Positions 9,804 to 19,447 of a stretch of 64,000 nucleotides of DNA are shown here, piece by piece; positions within the stretch are counted from its first letter, which is position 1; each line of letters begins with the position of its first letter. The stretch spans positions 248,001 to 312,000 of the forward strand of contig JWIH01000018.1 of NCBI GenBank assembly GCA_000814665.1. The letters are read 5' to 3'. The notes beneath the pieces are model-generated. The model worked only from the letters and a program-made list of their open reading frames with translations. It searched no databases and was not told where the DNA came from. Position numbers and translations under genes: made by a program. The stretch is from Pseudoalteromonas flavipulchra NCIMB 2033 = ATCC BAA-314 (GTDB lineage Bacteria > Pseudomonadota > Gammaproteobacteria > Enterobacterales > Alteromonadaceae).

Positions 9804-10919
9804 ATGGCGCTACGCTGTAAAACTATCATTGCTTCAGCCGTTCTGATGACAATGAGCGGCTGTACACTTGTTCCTGGTGGCCATTTTGAAGGAATCGGCT
9901 CTGGCGAACAAACCGCAAATCTAGAACGCGACTTAGAAAAAGTAAATATTCACATCATCGACTCTCAGTTAGTTCAAGAACACAAAATCAAACAAGCCAA
10001 AAAAATTGACCGTTCGTCACTTGCTGGTATCGATGTCTCAAACTATGAATATCGTTTAGGCGTTGGGGATGTCATTACAATTGGCGTTTGGGATCACCCT
10101 GAACTTACAATCCCGGCTGCGGTACAAAGAACAGCCGAGTTCGATGGCTTTCGTGTTCAATCTGATGGAACTGTTAACTTCGCTTATGCGCCGAAAGTTC
10201 CAGCAGCTGGGAGAACCATTAATGAGTTGCGTGATGAGCTTGTCAAAAGGCTAAGCCGTGTTATCGAAGAACCTCAAATAGATGTCAAAGTGGTTGGTTT
10301 TAGAAGTCAAAAAACATATGTAACCGGTGAAGTGACTAAGCCAGGTGTATACCCAATCACAGAAACACCTGTAACGCTAATTGATGCAATAAACCAAGCC
10401 GGTGGTCTGACTGAAAGCGCTGATTGGGAAACCGTAACTTTTACTCGCGGTGAGAAAACAGAGGTTATTCAACTCGATGATTTCTATGCTGAGGGTGATA
10501 TTTCACAAAACCGTTTGTTGCAACATGGCGATATTATTCATATCAGCCGCAATGACAAACGTAATGTTTATGTGTTAGGCGATGTAATTAAAGCAGGCAA
10601 AGTAGACGTAAACCGCTATGGCTTGAGTTTAGCCGAAGCACTTACTGATGTAGGTGGCTTTAATGAGCGCACAGCTGATGCTAATGGTGTTTTTGTACTG
10701 CGTAAACGCGACCTACAAAAAGACGGCGTGCTTGCAGATGTATATCAACTACACGCAAAAAATGTTGCCTCATTGGTACTTGCAGAGCAGTTTGAACTGC
10801 AGCCTCAAGATATTGTGTACGTTACCAGTGCACCACTTGCTCGCTGGAACAAAGTTATCAGCTTACTATTGCCTTCGCTATCAACGGTGGATGCAATTCA
10901 AGATATTGAAAATCAATAG
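9804..10919 (+). CDS. wza: Outer-membrane polysaccharide export lipoprotein Wza
   Basis: An outer-membrane lipoprotein that forms the octameric export channel for capsule or exopolysaccharide. I chose ATG 9804, which gives 371 residues and a proper lipoprotein signal with lipobox MSGC (Cys20); the frame is open further upstream to 9729, but that would bury the signal peptide. A Poly_export domain with YRLGVGDVITIGVWDHPEL near residue 90 is followed by SLBB-type repeats (TYVTGEVTKPGVYPI, VYVLGDVIKAGKVDV). The length is close to E. coli Wza. It is the first gene after the ops array and starts the wza-wzb-wzc block. Confidence 0.93.
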   Translation: MALRCKTIIASAVLMTMSGCTLVPGGHFEGIGSGEQTANLERDLEKVNIHIIDSQLVQEHKIKQAKKIDRSSLAGIDVSNYEYRLGVGDVITIGVWDHPELTIPAAVQRTAEFDGFRVQSDGTVNFAYAPKVPAAGRTINELRDELVKRLSRVIEEPQIDVKVVGFRSQKTYVTGEVTKPGVYPITETPVTLIDAINQAGGLTESADWETVTFTRGEKTEVIQLDDFYAEGDISQNRLLQHGDIIHISRNDKRNVYVLGDVIKAGKVDVNRYGLSLAEALTDVGGFNERTADANGVFVLRKRDLQKDGVLADVYQLHAKNVASLVLAEQFELQPQDIVYVTSAPLARWNKVISLLLPSLSTVDAIQDIENQ

Positions 10920-10930
10920 TGTGATTGCTC

Positions 10931-11365
10931 ATGTTTGATAGTGTATTAATGGTTTGCGCTGGCAATATTTGCCGCAGTCCAACCGCAGAATATGTATTAA
11001 AAAGCAAATTGGCGGGTAAGAATATTCAAGTGTCGTCGGCGGGCTTAACCGCGTTAGAAGGTAAATCAGCCGATGCAATGGCACAAGAGCTTACTAAGGC
11101 GCAAGGTATTAACATGAGTGAGCATCAAGGTCGCCAGCTCAGTGGTACGCTTGTTGCGCAAAACAGTCTCATTTTAGTAATGGAGCATAGGCATCTTGAT
11201 GACTTATGCAGCCGTTACCCTCAAGCTCGCGGTAAAACCTTTTTACTCGGTAAATGGGTTGGCGATAAAGAAATCCCCGATCCTTACCGCCAATCTAAAG
11301 AAGCGTTTGAACACGTGTATGAGCTTATCGATAGCGCTTGCAGCGCTTGGCAACAGTATTTATAA
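10931..11365 (+). CDS. wzb: Low-molecular-weight protein-tyrosine phosphatase Wzb
   Basis: A 144-residue cytosolic phosphatase that dephosphorylates the C-terminal tyrosines of Wzc. The P-loop MVCAGNICRSP near the N-terminus holds the CX5R signature, and the general-acid motif DPYR lies near residue 118 (EIPDPYRQS). The TTG at 10925 is also in frame, but ATG 10931 matches the family start. It sits 11 bases after wza and 14 bases before wzc, the usual order for group 1 capsule and colanic-acid-like loci. Confidence 0.93.
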   Translation: MFDSVLMVCAGNICRSPTAEYVLKSKLAGKNIQVSSAGLTALEGKSADAMAQELTKAQGINMSEHQGRQLSGTLVAQNSLILVMEHRHLDDLCSRYPQARGKTFLLGKWVGDKEIPDPYRQSKEAFEHVYELIDSACSAWQQYL

Positions 11366-11379
11366 GGAATTAAGAGTAT

Positions 11380-13611
11380 ATGAATGCTCAGCCAAATCTA
11401 ATTTCTCCGCAAAAAACACAAAAAGACGACGAACAAGAAATAGATCTAATCGCATTATTTGGTGCGCTACTTGATGCCAAGTGGTTTATAACGAGCGTTA
11501 CCGCTTTGTTTATGCTCTTAGGTGTTGCATACGCAATATTTAGTACGCCAATTTACCAAGCTACAGCTATGGTACAAGTCGAAGAAAAGGGAGGTTCCGT
11601 CCCTGGTTTTGATGACATGGCAAGCATGTTTGAGAGCACATCCGAAGCAGTGACTGAGATTGAGCTACTTAAATCAAGAAGCGTAGTAGGTGAAGCGGTT
11701 GACACACTACAATTAGATGTCGTCATAGAGCCTAAACTATTCCCTTTATTTGGTAACCGAGCTTTTCGTAACTTTGTAGCGCTAAGTGAAGGTGAAGTTG
11801 CTGAACCAAGTTTAGGGGCTGAGTCTTACGCTTGGGGTGGAGAAAAAGTCGAAATTCACCGATTCCGAGTCCCTAAAAGTGCCGAGGAATTGGAGTTTAC
11901 TCTTAAAGCACAATCTCAAGAAGGCTTCTCGCTCTACGATGAAGATGGAGAAGAGGTGCTTTCTGGTAAAGTGGGACAAGAAGTAAAGTCAGGAGAATTT
12001 GAGCTAGTTATCAAAACTTTGGTTGCACGACCTGAAACTGAGTTTAGTATCGTAAAGCGTAATCGCCTGCAAACGATACTGGATCTGCAGAAAGAAATTT
12101 CTGCATCTGAAAAGGGCAAAGATTCAGGGATCATTAACCTCGCGCTGCAAGATAAAAGCCCTGAATATGCAGAAAAAGTGCTAGACAAAGTGGCAAGTAT
12201 CTACGTGCGCCGTAATGTTGAGCGTAACAGTGCAGAAGCGCAACAATCACTAGAGTTTTTAGAAGTACAATTACCTGAGGTTAAGCGTAGCTTAGAGCGT
12301 GCTGAAAAGGCTTTTAACGATTACCAAATTCGTCAAGAATCCATTGATATTAGCCTAGAAACGCAAGGTGTTTTAGAGCAAATTGTAGCGCTAGAAACAA
12401 AACTACAAGAGCTAGAATTAAAGCGCTTAGAGCTTGGCCGTAAATTTAAACGTGAACACCCCTCTTACCGTGGGGTTGTTGAGCAAATCGATACGGTCAA
12501 ACAACAAAGAAATGAATTAACCGGTGAGGTGCAAGGGCTACCTGAGACTCAGCGAGAGTTGCTACGTTTGAAACGTGATGTTGAAGTAAATAATGAAATC
12601 TACACTCTGCTACTAGGCAAAACCCAGGAGCTAGATATTGTGCGCGCAGGCACCGTTGGCAATGTCCGTATTGTTGACTATGCAGAGGTAAATACAACAG
12701 AGCCGGTCAAGCCCAAAAAAGCCCTAATCGTAGTTATTGCAACTTTACTAGGTAGTATGCTTGCTGTTGTCATTGTTTTGGTTCAAAAAGCGATGCACAA
12801 AGGGATAGAAGATCCAGCTGAAATCGAAGCTTTAGGCCTGCCTGTTTATGCGAGTGTACCTTTCTCTGAGTATCAAGTTAAGCTAACTGGCTTTGCCAAG
12901 GCTCGACAAGGGAAGACTGCAAAAGCAAAATCAATTTTAGCTATCGATAACCCTGCGGATCTCTCTGTTGAAGCATTACGTAGCCTACGTACGAGTCTTC
13001 ACTTTGCGATGCTAGAAGCTAAAAATAATGTAATCGCTATTTCTGGCCCAAGCCCAGGTGTAGGTAAGTCATTTATCACAGTTAACTTAGCAACAGTGCT
13101 TGCTCAAAGCGGTAAAAAAGTGCTGGTGATCGACGGTGATATGCGTAAGGGCTATCTACAAACTCAGTTTGGTATGAAATGGGATAATGGTTTGAGTGAT
13201 TACCTATCTGGACGTTTAAACCTGAGTGAAACTATCAAGAATACGCAACTTATAGGTCTTGATGTGATGACTCGTGGCCAGATACCACCAAATCCGTCCG
13301 AGCTTTTAATGCACCAAAATTTTACCAAATTAGTAGAAGAAGTGAGTAGCATATACGATTTGGTGATTATTGATACACCGCCTATTTTAGCAGTAACAGA
13401 CCCTGCAATAGTTAGCGCACATGCCGGTACTACGCTGTTGGTGACGAGGTTTGGCCAAAACCACGTAAAAGAGCTAGAGATAACGCGTAATCGTTTTGAA
13501 CAAAATGGTATTGATGTTAAAGGCGTTGTGTTTAATGGTGTTGTTCGTAAGTCAATGAATGCCTATGGGTACTATGGTTACTATAACTATGAGTATAAGA
13601 GCGATAAATAA
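11380..13611 (+). CDS. wzc: Wzc-type polysaccharide co-polymerase and tyrosine autokinase
   Basis: A 743-residue inner-membrane protein controlling polymer length and export with Wza. An N-terminal Wzz domain follows the first membrane segment (about residues 30-50). A long coiled periplasmic region ends at the second membrane segment (about 445-465), followed by a cytoplasmic BY-kinase domain. Kinase motifs are visible: Walker A GPSPGVGKS, Walker A' VLVIDGDMRKG and Walker B LVIIDTPP. The tail ends in a tyrosine cluster (YGYYGYYNYEY) that is autophosphorylated and is the substrate of Wzb. The next gene starts at the base right after its stop. Confidence 0.94.
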   Translation: MNAQPNLISPQKTQKDDEQEIDLIALFGALLDAKWFITSVTALFMLLGVAYAIFSTPIYQATAMVQVEEKGGSVPGFDDMASMFESTSEAVTEIELLKSRSVVGEAVDTLQLDVVIEPKLFPLFGNRAFRNFVALSEGEVAEPSLGAESYAWGGEKVEIHRFRVPKSAEELEFTLKAQSQEGFSLYDEDGEEVLSGKVGQEVKSGEFELVIKTLVARPETEFSIVKRNRLQTILDLQKEISASEKGKDSGIINLALQDKSPEYAEKVLDKVASIYVRRNVERNSAEAQQSLEFLEVQLPEVKRSLERAEKAFNDYQIRQESIDISLETQGVLEQIVALETKLQELELKRLELGRKFKREHPSYRGVVEQIDTVKQQRNELTGEVQGLPETQRELLRLKRDVEVNNEIYTLLLGKTQELDIVRAGTVGNVRIVDYAEVNTTEPVKPKKALIVVIATLLGSMLAVVIVLVQKAMHKGIEDPAEIEALGLPVYASVPFSEYQVKLTGFAKARQGKTAKAKSILAIDNPADLSVEALRSLRTSLHFAMLEAKNNVIAISGPSPGVGKSFITVNLATVLAQSGKKVLVIDGDMRKGYLQTQFGMKWDNGLSDYLSGRLNLSETIKNTQLIGLDVMTRGQIPPNPSELLMHQNFTKLVEEVSSIYDLVIIDTPPILAVTDPAIVSAHAGTTLLVTRFGQNHVKELEITRNRFEQNGIDVKGVVFNGVVRKSMNAYGYYGYYNYEYKSDK

Positions 13612-14568
13612 ATGAAGCTATATTTTGTTTGCTCAGATTTTTTTAATTATGATGACTCAATAAAAAAAGAGCTTGAGAAGGTTGGATATAATGTTGAACT
13701 GATTTCAGAGTACCCATTTGGTGGCAAGTTAATTAAAATATTTAATCGTTTATTTTTCGGTAGATTGAATTTTATATTTGACGCTTATTATAAAAAACGC
13801 TTAGAGAGTCTAAATGAAGAAAATATAGTTTTTATAATAAAAGGAGAAACGCTTTCTAGCTCGATTTTGGATGAAATATGTAGCAAGACAAAACGTGTTA
13901 TTATCTATCAGTGGGATGCTCTTAAAAATAATTGTAACTCTAGTAGAATACTAAAGTACTCTAAGTTGATAACGACCTTCGATCCATCCGATAGCTGTAA
14001 ATATGGTTTAAAATATAAGGCCTTGTTTCATCAAGTTGAAAGTCTTGATAATAACAACTATGAGTATAGAGATTTTGTTGTGTCTTTTGTGGGTACTGTT
14101 CACGGTGATAGATTGAAGGAAATAAACAAAATTGAAACTTTTTTAAAAAGCAAGGGCATAAACTTTTTCTTCTATAAGTACTATCCATCTAAATTTGTTT
14201 TTTACATTAGGAAAGTCATTGATACCCGCTTGTGGGGGGTGGATACAAAAGCTGTTCATTTTAGACCTTTAGATTATTCAAAATATAAAGAGATTATTGC
14301 TAAAAGTCAAAATGTTATTGACTTTCCTAGAAAGGTGCAAACAGGATATACAATGCGTACAATAGAGTCATTAGCAAGCAATACGAAAATAATTACGTCG
14401 GCTGATGTTATTAAAGAGCAGTATAGAGTCAAAGGAGGTGGGATATATCACTTAAAGGAATTCAATGAAATTAAGTTTAATGAGTTTTTGTTAAGCAAAA
14501 ATGCATATGTTTTTGAAGAATTTGATGATTTGAAATTATCTAATTGGCTTAAGGATATATTGAAATAG
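13612..14568 (+). CDS. Predicted GT-B-fold glycosyltransferase, unassigned
   Basis: A 318-residue protein with no family I can name firmly. The central FVVSFVGTVHGDRLKEIN segment resembles the 'F-G-x-x-x-R' turn of CgeB-like and other GT-B glycosyltransferases. The C-terminal part (GYTMRTIESLASNTKIITS) looks like a nucleotide-sugar binding helix followed by a strand. No signal peptide or membrane segment is evident. It starts directly after the wzc stop and is AT-rich like the following genes, so this is the variable serotype-specific part of the cluster. The role as a transferase is inferred from these weak motifs and from position. Confidence 0.6.
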   Translation: MKLYFVCSDFFNYDDSIKKELEKVGYNVELISEYPFGGKLIKIFNRLFFGRLNFIFDAYYKKRLESLNEENIVFIIKGETLSSSILDEICSKTKRVIIYQWDALKNNCNSSRILKYSKLITTFDPSDSCKYGLKYKALFHQVESLDNNNYEYRDFVVSFVGTVHGDRLKEINKIETFLKSKGINFFFYKYYPSKFVFYIRKVIDTRLWGVDTKAVHFRPLDYSKYKEIIAKSQNVIDFPRKVQTGYTMRTIESLASNTKIITSADVIKEQYRVKGGGIYHLKEFNEIKFNEFLLSKNAYVFEEFDDLKLSNWLKDILK

Positions 14569-14569
14569 G

Positions 14570-15628
14570 ATGTTAAACTCTTTTTGTAGGTATTACTTAG
14601 TAGGGGCCACTAATAAAAGGCTTATCATAAATATATTTTTATTTTTATTTTTTAAAAAAAAACACAACCTCCACTCCTTAAATGATTCCAGTTCGCTTTT
14701 GTTCTTAGAGAGTAAATATAAACGTAGAAATGATTACAATGAGCTTGTGGCATCATTTTTATCTTATGATAAGTCAACTTGTTTAGAAAAAGTAGTGTTG
14801 ACTAATTCATTTAGTTTTATTCAGCCTTTCTTGTATATTACAAGTTATTTGAAATATATCTTTCGAAGTAATGTGAAAATTTCGCTTAAAGGTATGACGT
14901 TATTTCTTTGTGCTTTAAAATATGAAGATTTTTATAGTAAATGTGATGCATTTTTTGAGAAAAATAGAAGACTTAAAGAAGTGATTACTTTTTGCGATGC
15001 CCATCCATACTTGAATATTATAGCTTCTTCAGCAAAAAAACACAATATGTTAACGTTCACACTTCAGCATGGATTCTATAGACGAGTACATAGAACTAAC
15101 CCAAATTCTCTAGCTTACCGAAATTTCATCTCCGATTTTATGTACGTTTGGGATGAACAGAGCCTAACTGCGCTTGTTAAATGTAACATATCTGCAAATA
15201 GGCTAATTGTAAAAAACTATAATAATTTCAATCAATCAGCCAGAATATCGAGTGTAGCTAACTGTTATGGACTTGTCTTGAATGGACCTAATGGGTTTTC
15301 AGACAATAAAACTTTAATTAACCTGGCTATAGTTTTAGCTAAAAGAGATAAGAAGAAAGTTTTAGTTAGATTGCACCCGAACGATTATTTATTAAAATAC
15401 CTTTTACTGTTTATCCTTAAAAAAAAATACATCGAATCAATAACTCACTGTGATTCAAATTCCTATTATAAGAAAGTTAGTTTTTCTTTTATTAATAATA
15501 GCGGCTTGATTAGAGAGTTTAACATTATGAATCATGATTATGCTGCTGTTGATCTAAACCTCGATAGAGAATTTAAGTTAATTTCAAAAAGATTAATAAC
15601 TATTGACTCGATTAAGGAGAAGAAATGA
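14570..15628 (+). CDS. Putative polysaccharide transferase with QHG and RLHPND motifs
   Basis: A 352-residue protein. The TLQHGFY segment (about residue 163) and VRLHPND (about residue 265) followed by an SFINNSG segment resemble the signature strands of capsule transferases related to the KpsS, sialyltransferase-like and CDP-glycerol transferase GT-B folds. It lacks a clear signal peptide, although the N-terminal IINIFLFLFF stretch may be membrane-associated. It starts one base after the previous stop and overlaps the next gene by four bases. The donor is unknown. Because the cluster also holds a full Kdo set, a Kdo-type donor is possible but unproven. Confidence 0.55.
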   Translation: MLNSFCRYYLVGATNKRLIINIFLFLFFKKKHNLHSLNDSSSLLFLESKYKRRNDYNELVASFLSYDKSTCLEKVVLTNSFSFIQPFLYITSYLKYIFRSNVKISLKGMTLFLCALKYEDFYSKCDAFFEKNRRLKEVITFCDAHPYLNIIASSAKKHNMLTFTLQHGFYRRVHRTNPNSLAYRNFISDFMYVWDEQSLTALVKCNISANRLIVKNYNNFNQSARISSVANCYGLVLNGPNGFSDNKTLINLAIVLAKRDKKKVLVRLHPNDYLLKYLLLFILKKKYIESITHCDSNSYYKKVSFSFINNSGLIREFNIMNHDYAAVDLNLDREFKLISKRLITIDSIKEKK

Positions 15629-16167
15629 AGTATTTTTGGTTTTTAAGGTTTCAACTATATAGAATATTTTTTAAAAAAAGTAGTCTACTTGGCTATCTTG
15701 GTCCTGTTACGTATGTCAGGAATTTAAAAAAAGTAAAATTAGGAAAAAGGTTCAGGGCTTTACCAGGGTTAAGAATTGAGTGTGAGATTGGGGGAGAAAT
15801 AATTATAGGAAACAATGTATCTATTCAGCAAAATGTGCATATAACAAGTGGTGGTGTATTAACTATTGGAAGCGGCACGTGTATCCTCGCAAATAGCTTT
15901 TTGACAACAATAGATCACAGCTATGATGAGATAGGTATTCCTCCTTTAAATAAAAAATTATTGATTTCGGACACTTATATTGGGGAAAATTGCTTTATAG
16001 GTATGGGGAGTGCCATTCAGGCCGGAACTGTTTTAGGGAATAATTGTGTTGTAGGTGCAAACTCTGTTGTTCGAGGGCATTTTCCTGATAATGTTGTAAT
16101 TGCTGGAGTACCAGCAAGGATAATTAAAAAATTTAATGGCGATTTGAAATGTTGGGAAAAAGTTTGA
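15625..16167 (+). CDS. Hexapeptide-repeat O-acetyltransferase
   Basis: A 180-residue left-handed beta-helix acyltransferase. Hexapeptide repeats run from about residue 55 to 165 (IIIGNNVSIQ, LTIGSGTCIL, YIGENCFIGMG, LGNNCVVGAN), ending in AGVPARIIKKF as in WbbJ/Cps-type enzymes. It probably acetylates a sugar of the repeat unit. The start overlaps the upstream stop in an ATGA arrangement, so it is likely translationally coupled. Confidence 0.82.
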   Translation: MKYFWFLRFQLYRIFFKKSSLLGYLGPVTYVRNLKKVKLGKRFRALPGLRIECEIGGEIIIGNNVSIQQNVHITSGGVLTIGSGTCILANSFLTTIDHSYDEIGIPPLNKKLLISDTYIGENCFIGMGSAIQAGTVLGNNCVVGANSVVRGHFPDNVVIAGVPARIIKKFNGDLKCWEKV

Positions 16168-17399
16168 AAATACAGCAGCCAAAAGATATATTGGATTTTT
16201 TTGCATTTCTGGCTTTTTTTATGTCAGGGTTTTATCTCTCTATTAATGAGAATATAATATTTTCTCAGTATTTGATACATGCATTATTAATTCCTTTGTA
16301 TGCTTTTTATCTGAAGAAAATAAGTGTGCATTTTTTCACAATAAAATTATTGCTTTGTGTGTTTTTATTTTCAGTTTTTTATATGCTTTTTAGTCAGGGG
16401 TTTTACTTTGATTTTATCTTGCGGTTTATTTTGTTGGTGCACGTTTTTGTAATTGTATCATTTGTTTTTACTGGTGAAACAGTTTTAACCGTTTTTAATA
16501 AGTATTTAAATGTATGTTTTTTTGTCTCAATAATTTCCTTGTTATCTACACTCCTATTTTTTTTTGCAGGTATAAATGTTTCAGAGTATTTTTCAGGAAT
16601 AACTTACAAGGAATATGGAAAGATACTAGGGGGTGCTGCCTTAAGTGCTGAGCCTGCTTTTTTTGCAACATGTTTGATGCCTGCAGCTCTATACTCCATA
16701 ATCACCCTTTTTGAAAAGGGAGTAATTAAGCTGAAAAATTTACTTATAATTTTATCTTTCTTGCTTACAACATCTTCATTGGCTTTCTTAAGCGTGTTTA
16801 TCATATTTATGATCACAGTCATTAATCAAATTAGAAGTAAGCCATATATTATACCGATTGTATTACCTATTATAGGGTTTGTTGCTGTACTCTTGTTTAA
16901 TACTGATTTTTTTCAACTAAGATTTAATGACTCAATTTCTTTGATAAAGAATTTTGATTTGTCAACCTCTGAAGGAATAAATATAAGTACTTATGCTTTA
17001 GCTGTTAATTCTAGTATAACTGCAAACTTTTCACTTGATAATTTTGGACTAGGTAAAGGCTTCGGGTTATATTTTACTGTTTTTGATGAATATGTTAGAA
17101 GCTATGATATCCCTAATTATCGAGATACCTTACCGGGCCGAGGTTCTGCTACATCTTTACTACTTAGGGTTACAGTTGAGCTAGGGATTTTTGCTACTTT
17201 ATATCTGGTTTACTTTATATTTCATAATTTTATATATGGACGTATAATTGGTAATTTGCATTTGACTTATATTAATTGGGCTCTTTTTTGTAGTCTTATA
17301 GCTATATATTTAAGAATGGGGGAGTATTTTATAAATCTCGTGCCTTTTTTCTTTGTTTTGTATGTGGCTACTTTCGAAGAAAGCAAAAGAGATGAATGA
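16149..17399 (+). CDS. wzy: Wzy-like polysaccharide polymerase
   Basis: A 416-residue integral membrane protein with about ten hydrophobic segments. It has a large polar loop between about residues 255 and 345 that holds arginines (YRDTLPGRGSAT), as in O-antigen polymerases. It overlaps the acetyltransferase by 19 bases and the flippase by 8. Very AT-rich codon use marks it as part of the variable block. Wzy proteins have little conserved sequence, so the call rests on topology and on its place beside wzx. Confidence 0.75.
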   Translation: MLGKSLKIQQPKDILDFFAFLAFFMSGFYLSINENIIFSQYLIHALLIPLYAFYLKKISVHFFTIKLLLCVFLFSVFYMLFSQGFYFDFILRFILLVHVFVIVSFVFTGETVLTVFNKYLNVCFFVSIISLLSTLLFFFAGINVSEYFSGITYKEYGKILGGAALSAEPAFFATCLMPAALYSIITLFEKGVIKLKNLLIILSFLLTTSSLAFLSVFIIFMITVINQIRSKPYIIPIVLPIIGFVAVLLFNTDFFQLRFNDSISLIKNFDLSTSEGINISTYALAVNSSITANFSLDNFGLGKGFGLYFTVFDEYVRSYDIPNYRDTLPGRGSATSLLLRVTVELGIFATLYLVYFIFHNFIYGRIIGNLHLTYINWALFCSLIAIYLRMGEYFINLVPFFFVLYVATFEESKRDE

Positions 17400-18624
17400 T
17401 ATTTTAAAGTTTTTTTTTAGAGGGTTGGCATCAACATCGAATCTTGTGTTGGCGTTGGTGTTAGTGACTTTTCTTGAAAAAAATATAACCGGCATTTTCT
17501 TTACTTTACAAGCTACTATGGTTGTTTTTTCACTAATTCTAAGGCTTGGAGTTGATGAGAATATCATACGTTATATTAATACTTACGATAGCGGCGTTAT
17601 TGTTTTTTTAGTTCAAAAAATTAAAGTTATATTATTATTGCTTTCTATTCCGACACTAATATCTTTGTATTTTTTTGCTAGCAGCTTAGACTTTGATTTT
17701 GATGTTTTTGATTTATTGTTGTTTTTTATATGTATTTTTCTTTTTAGTTTATTGTCGTTGTTTGGTCGATTTTTCCAAGCTAAAGAGAAACACACGACCG
17801 CGATATTGATACTTAATCTGCTAATGCCATGCTTTCTTATTTTAAGTATATACGCTTTTAGTCTTTACTTTTTTATAAATTTAAAGATTATGATTATATG
17901 TTTTATCATGGCTTCATTTTTTACTTTTTGTTTTTGTCTTTTGGCGCTAAGTAATAATGGTTATAAAACTCCAAGTTTGGTATGTGAAAATAAAGAAAAT
18001 TATAGTTCTTTTGCATTCTATAAATCTTCATTTTTTTTGTTGTGTATCGTTTTTTTGCAAAATTTGCCTTTTTGGTTTTTGAGTATTTACCCAATGGCGA
18101 GGTTAGGTTCTGAAGCTGTTGCAGTGTTAAATTTTAATTTAAAAATCGCCTCAGCGATAAGTGTTTTTTCAGTGTTTTTAAATTTTATACTTTCTCCAAG
18201 AGTAGCGAAAAAGTATGTTTATGATTCTGCTGGTTTTATTTCTTTTTATATTAAATGTTTTTTTGTGAATTTTGTTTTTTCCGTTGTTTTTGGTGGGTTG
18301 TTTGTTGCTTTTTATAGTTACTCAATTGAATTGTTAGGAGTTGGTGGGTATGAAAATGCTGAGGTTTTTTTAAACTTTATCCTTTTTTATATTTTTTATT
18401 CACTTTGTGTTTATATGACGATGATATATTCAATGATTGGGAAGCAAAGTGTTTCTTTTCTTGTTTATTTGATTACGTTTTTTATTTTTATATCTTTAGT
18501 CTTTTCTATATTGAATGAAAGTGTTGAAAGTTATTCATATCTAATGCTGTGCTATATAGTTTCTAATTTTTTTATTTTGTTTTTTTCTCAAATTATTTGT
18601 CTATACAGGAAAAAATATGCGTAG
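17392..18624 (+). CDS. wzx: Wzx-like repeat-unit flippase (MOP/MVF superfamily)
   Basis: About 410 residues with some twelve hydrophobic segments and an early FFFRGLAS turn in the first membrane segment, as in polysaccharide flippases. It would move lipid-linked repeat units across the inner membrane for Wzy. I chose ATG 17392 because translation from 17353 would overlap wzy by 47 bases and add a poor N-terminus. It overlaps the wzy stop by 8 bases and the following SDR gene by 8. It is extremely AT-rich. Confidence 0.78.
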   Translation: MNDILKFFFRGLASTSNLVLALVLVTFLEKNITGIFFTLQATMVVFSLILRLGVDENIIRYINTYDSGVIVFLVQKIKVILLLLSIPTLISLYFFASSLDFDFDVFDLLLFFICIFLFSLLSLFGRFFQAKEKHTTAILILNLLMPCFLILSIYAFSLYFFINLKIMIICFIMASFFTFCFCLLALSNNGYKTPSLVCENKENYSSFAFYKSSFFLLCIVFLQNLPFWFLSIYPMARLGSEAVAVLNFNLKIASAISVFSVFLNFILSPRVAKKYVYDSAGFISFYIKCFFVNFVFSVVFGGLFVAFYSYSIELLGVGGYENAEVFLNFILFYIFYSLCVYMTMIYSMIGKQSVSFLVYLITFFIFISLVFSILNESVESYSYLMLCYIVSNFFILFFSQIICLYRKKYA

Positions 18625-19447
18625 AGTTACTGTTATAGGTGCTACAGGCTTCGTTGGAAGAGAGTTTATCAAATATCTAGAAGGTTTTGGGTATGAATTA
18701 CAATGCCCTAAGAGAGAAGAGTTAGATGACCTCAATGGAGAAGTTGGTACTATTGTATATATAGCTGGTTATGGAATCTGCGACGATATTCATAACAAGT
18801 TAAGTTGTGTTCAAGCAAATTCAGTCAGGCTTATATCCATTTTAAAAAATTGTAAATTTGACCGATTGATATACTTTTCATCTACAAGGCTATATATGGG
18901 CTCTACCAATTCAGATGAATCAACGGACTTGTTACTTTTAAATGACGATTGCCGTCGTTTATTTAATTTAACAAAGTTAGTTTCAGAGGAGCTGTGTTTG
19001 TCTTTCGAGGATGCAATTATTGTAAGACCATCAAATATTTATGGTACTGCTTTAAAGTCACCTCTATTTTTACCTTCTATAGCTAGAGATGCGATTAAAC
19101 ATTCTCGCATAGATATGTATGTAACACCTTCATACGAAAAGGATTATATAGATGTTAGGGATGTGTGTGTACTTGTTGAAAAGCTAATATCTAGTAAGGT
19201 TTTAAAAAATAAAATATATAATCTGGCTTCGGGTGAAAACACTATGGCAAAAGATATTGCAAATGTAATCGAATCGGAAACAGGTGCTGAAGTATTATGG
19301 CATGATGTGAACAAAGAAGATACTTTCCCAGTAACTAATATTAGCAATATAGTAAATGAATTTGGCTTTAAGCCAAAGAATGTTTTGACAGAGTTAAAAA
19401 AAATGATTGAAGATTTCAAATGTGCACATAAAAAGGGGATGTTTTGA
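18617..19447 (+). CDS. SDR-family nucleotide-sugar epimerase/dehydratase lacking the catalytic tyrosine
   Basis: A 276-residue extended short-chain dehydrogenase. The NAD-binding motif GATGFVG (8-14) and the FSSTRLY segment near residue 87 are kept. The usual YxxxK reads FNLTK (Phe116, Lys120): the catalytic tyrosine is Phe. NIYG and the KDYIDVRDV segment are typical of this family. Without the tyrosine, ordinary epimerase or dehydratase chemistry is doubtful, so it may be inactive or use another base. It sits between wzx and rmlB and might serve as a dTDP-sugar enzyme in place of the absent rmlD, but this is speculation. Confidence 0.72.
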   Translation: MRRVTVIGATGFVGREFIKYLEGFGYELQCPKREELDDLNGEVGTIVYIAGYGICDDIHNKLSCVQANSVRLISILKNCKFDRLIYFSSTRLYMGSTNSDESTDLLLLNDDCRRLFNLTKLVSEELCLSFEDAIIVRPSNIYGTALKSPLFLPSIARDAIKHSRIDMYVTPSYEKDYIDVRDVCVLVEKLISSKVLKNKIYNLASGENTMAKDIANVIESETGAEVLWHDVNKEDTFPVTNISNIVNEFGFKPKNVLTELKKMIEDFKCAHKKGMF

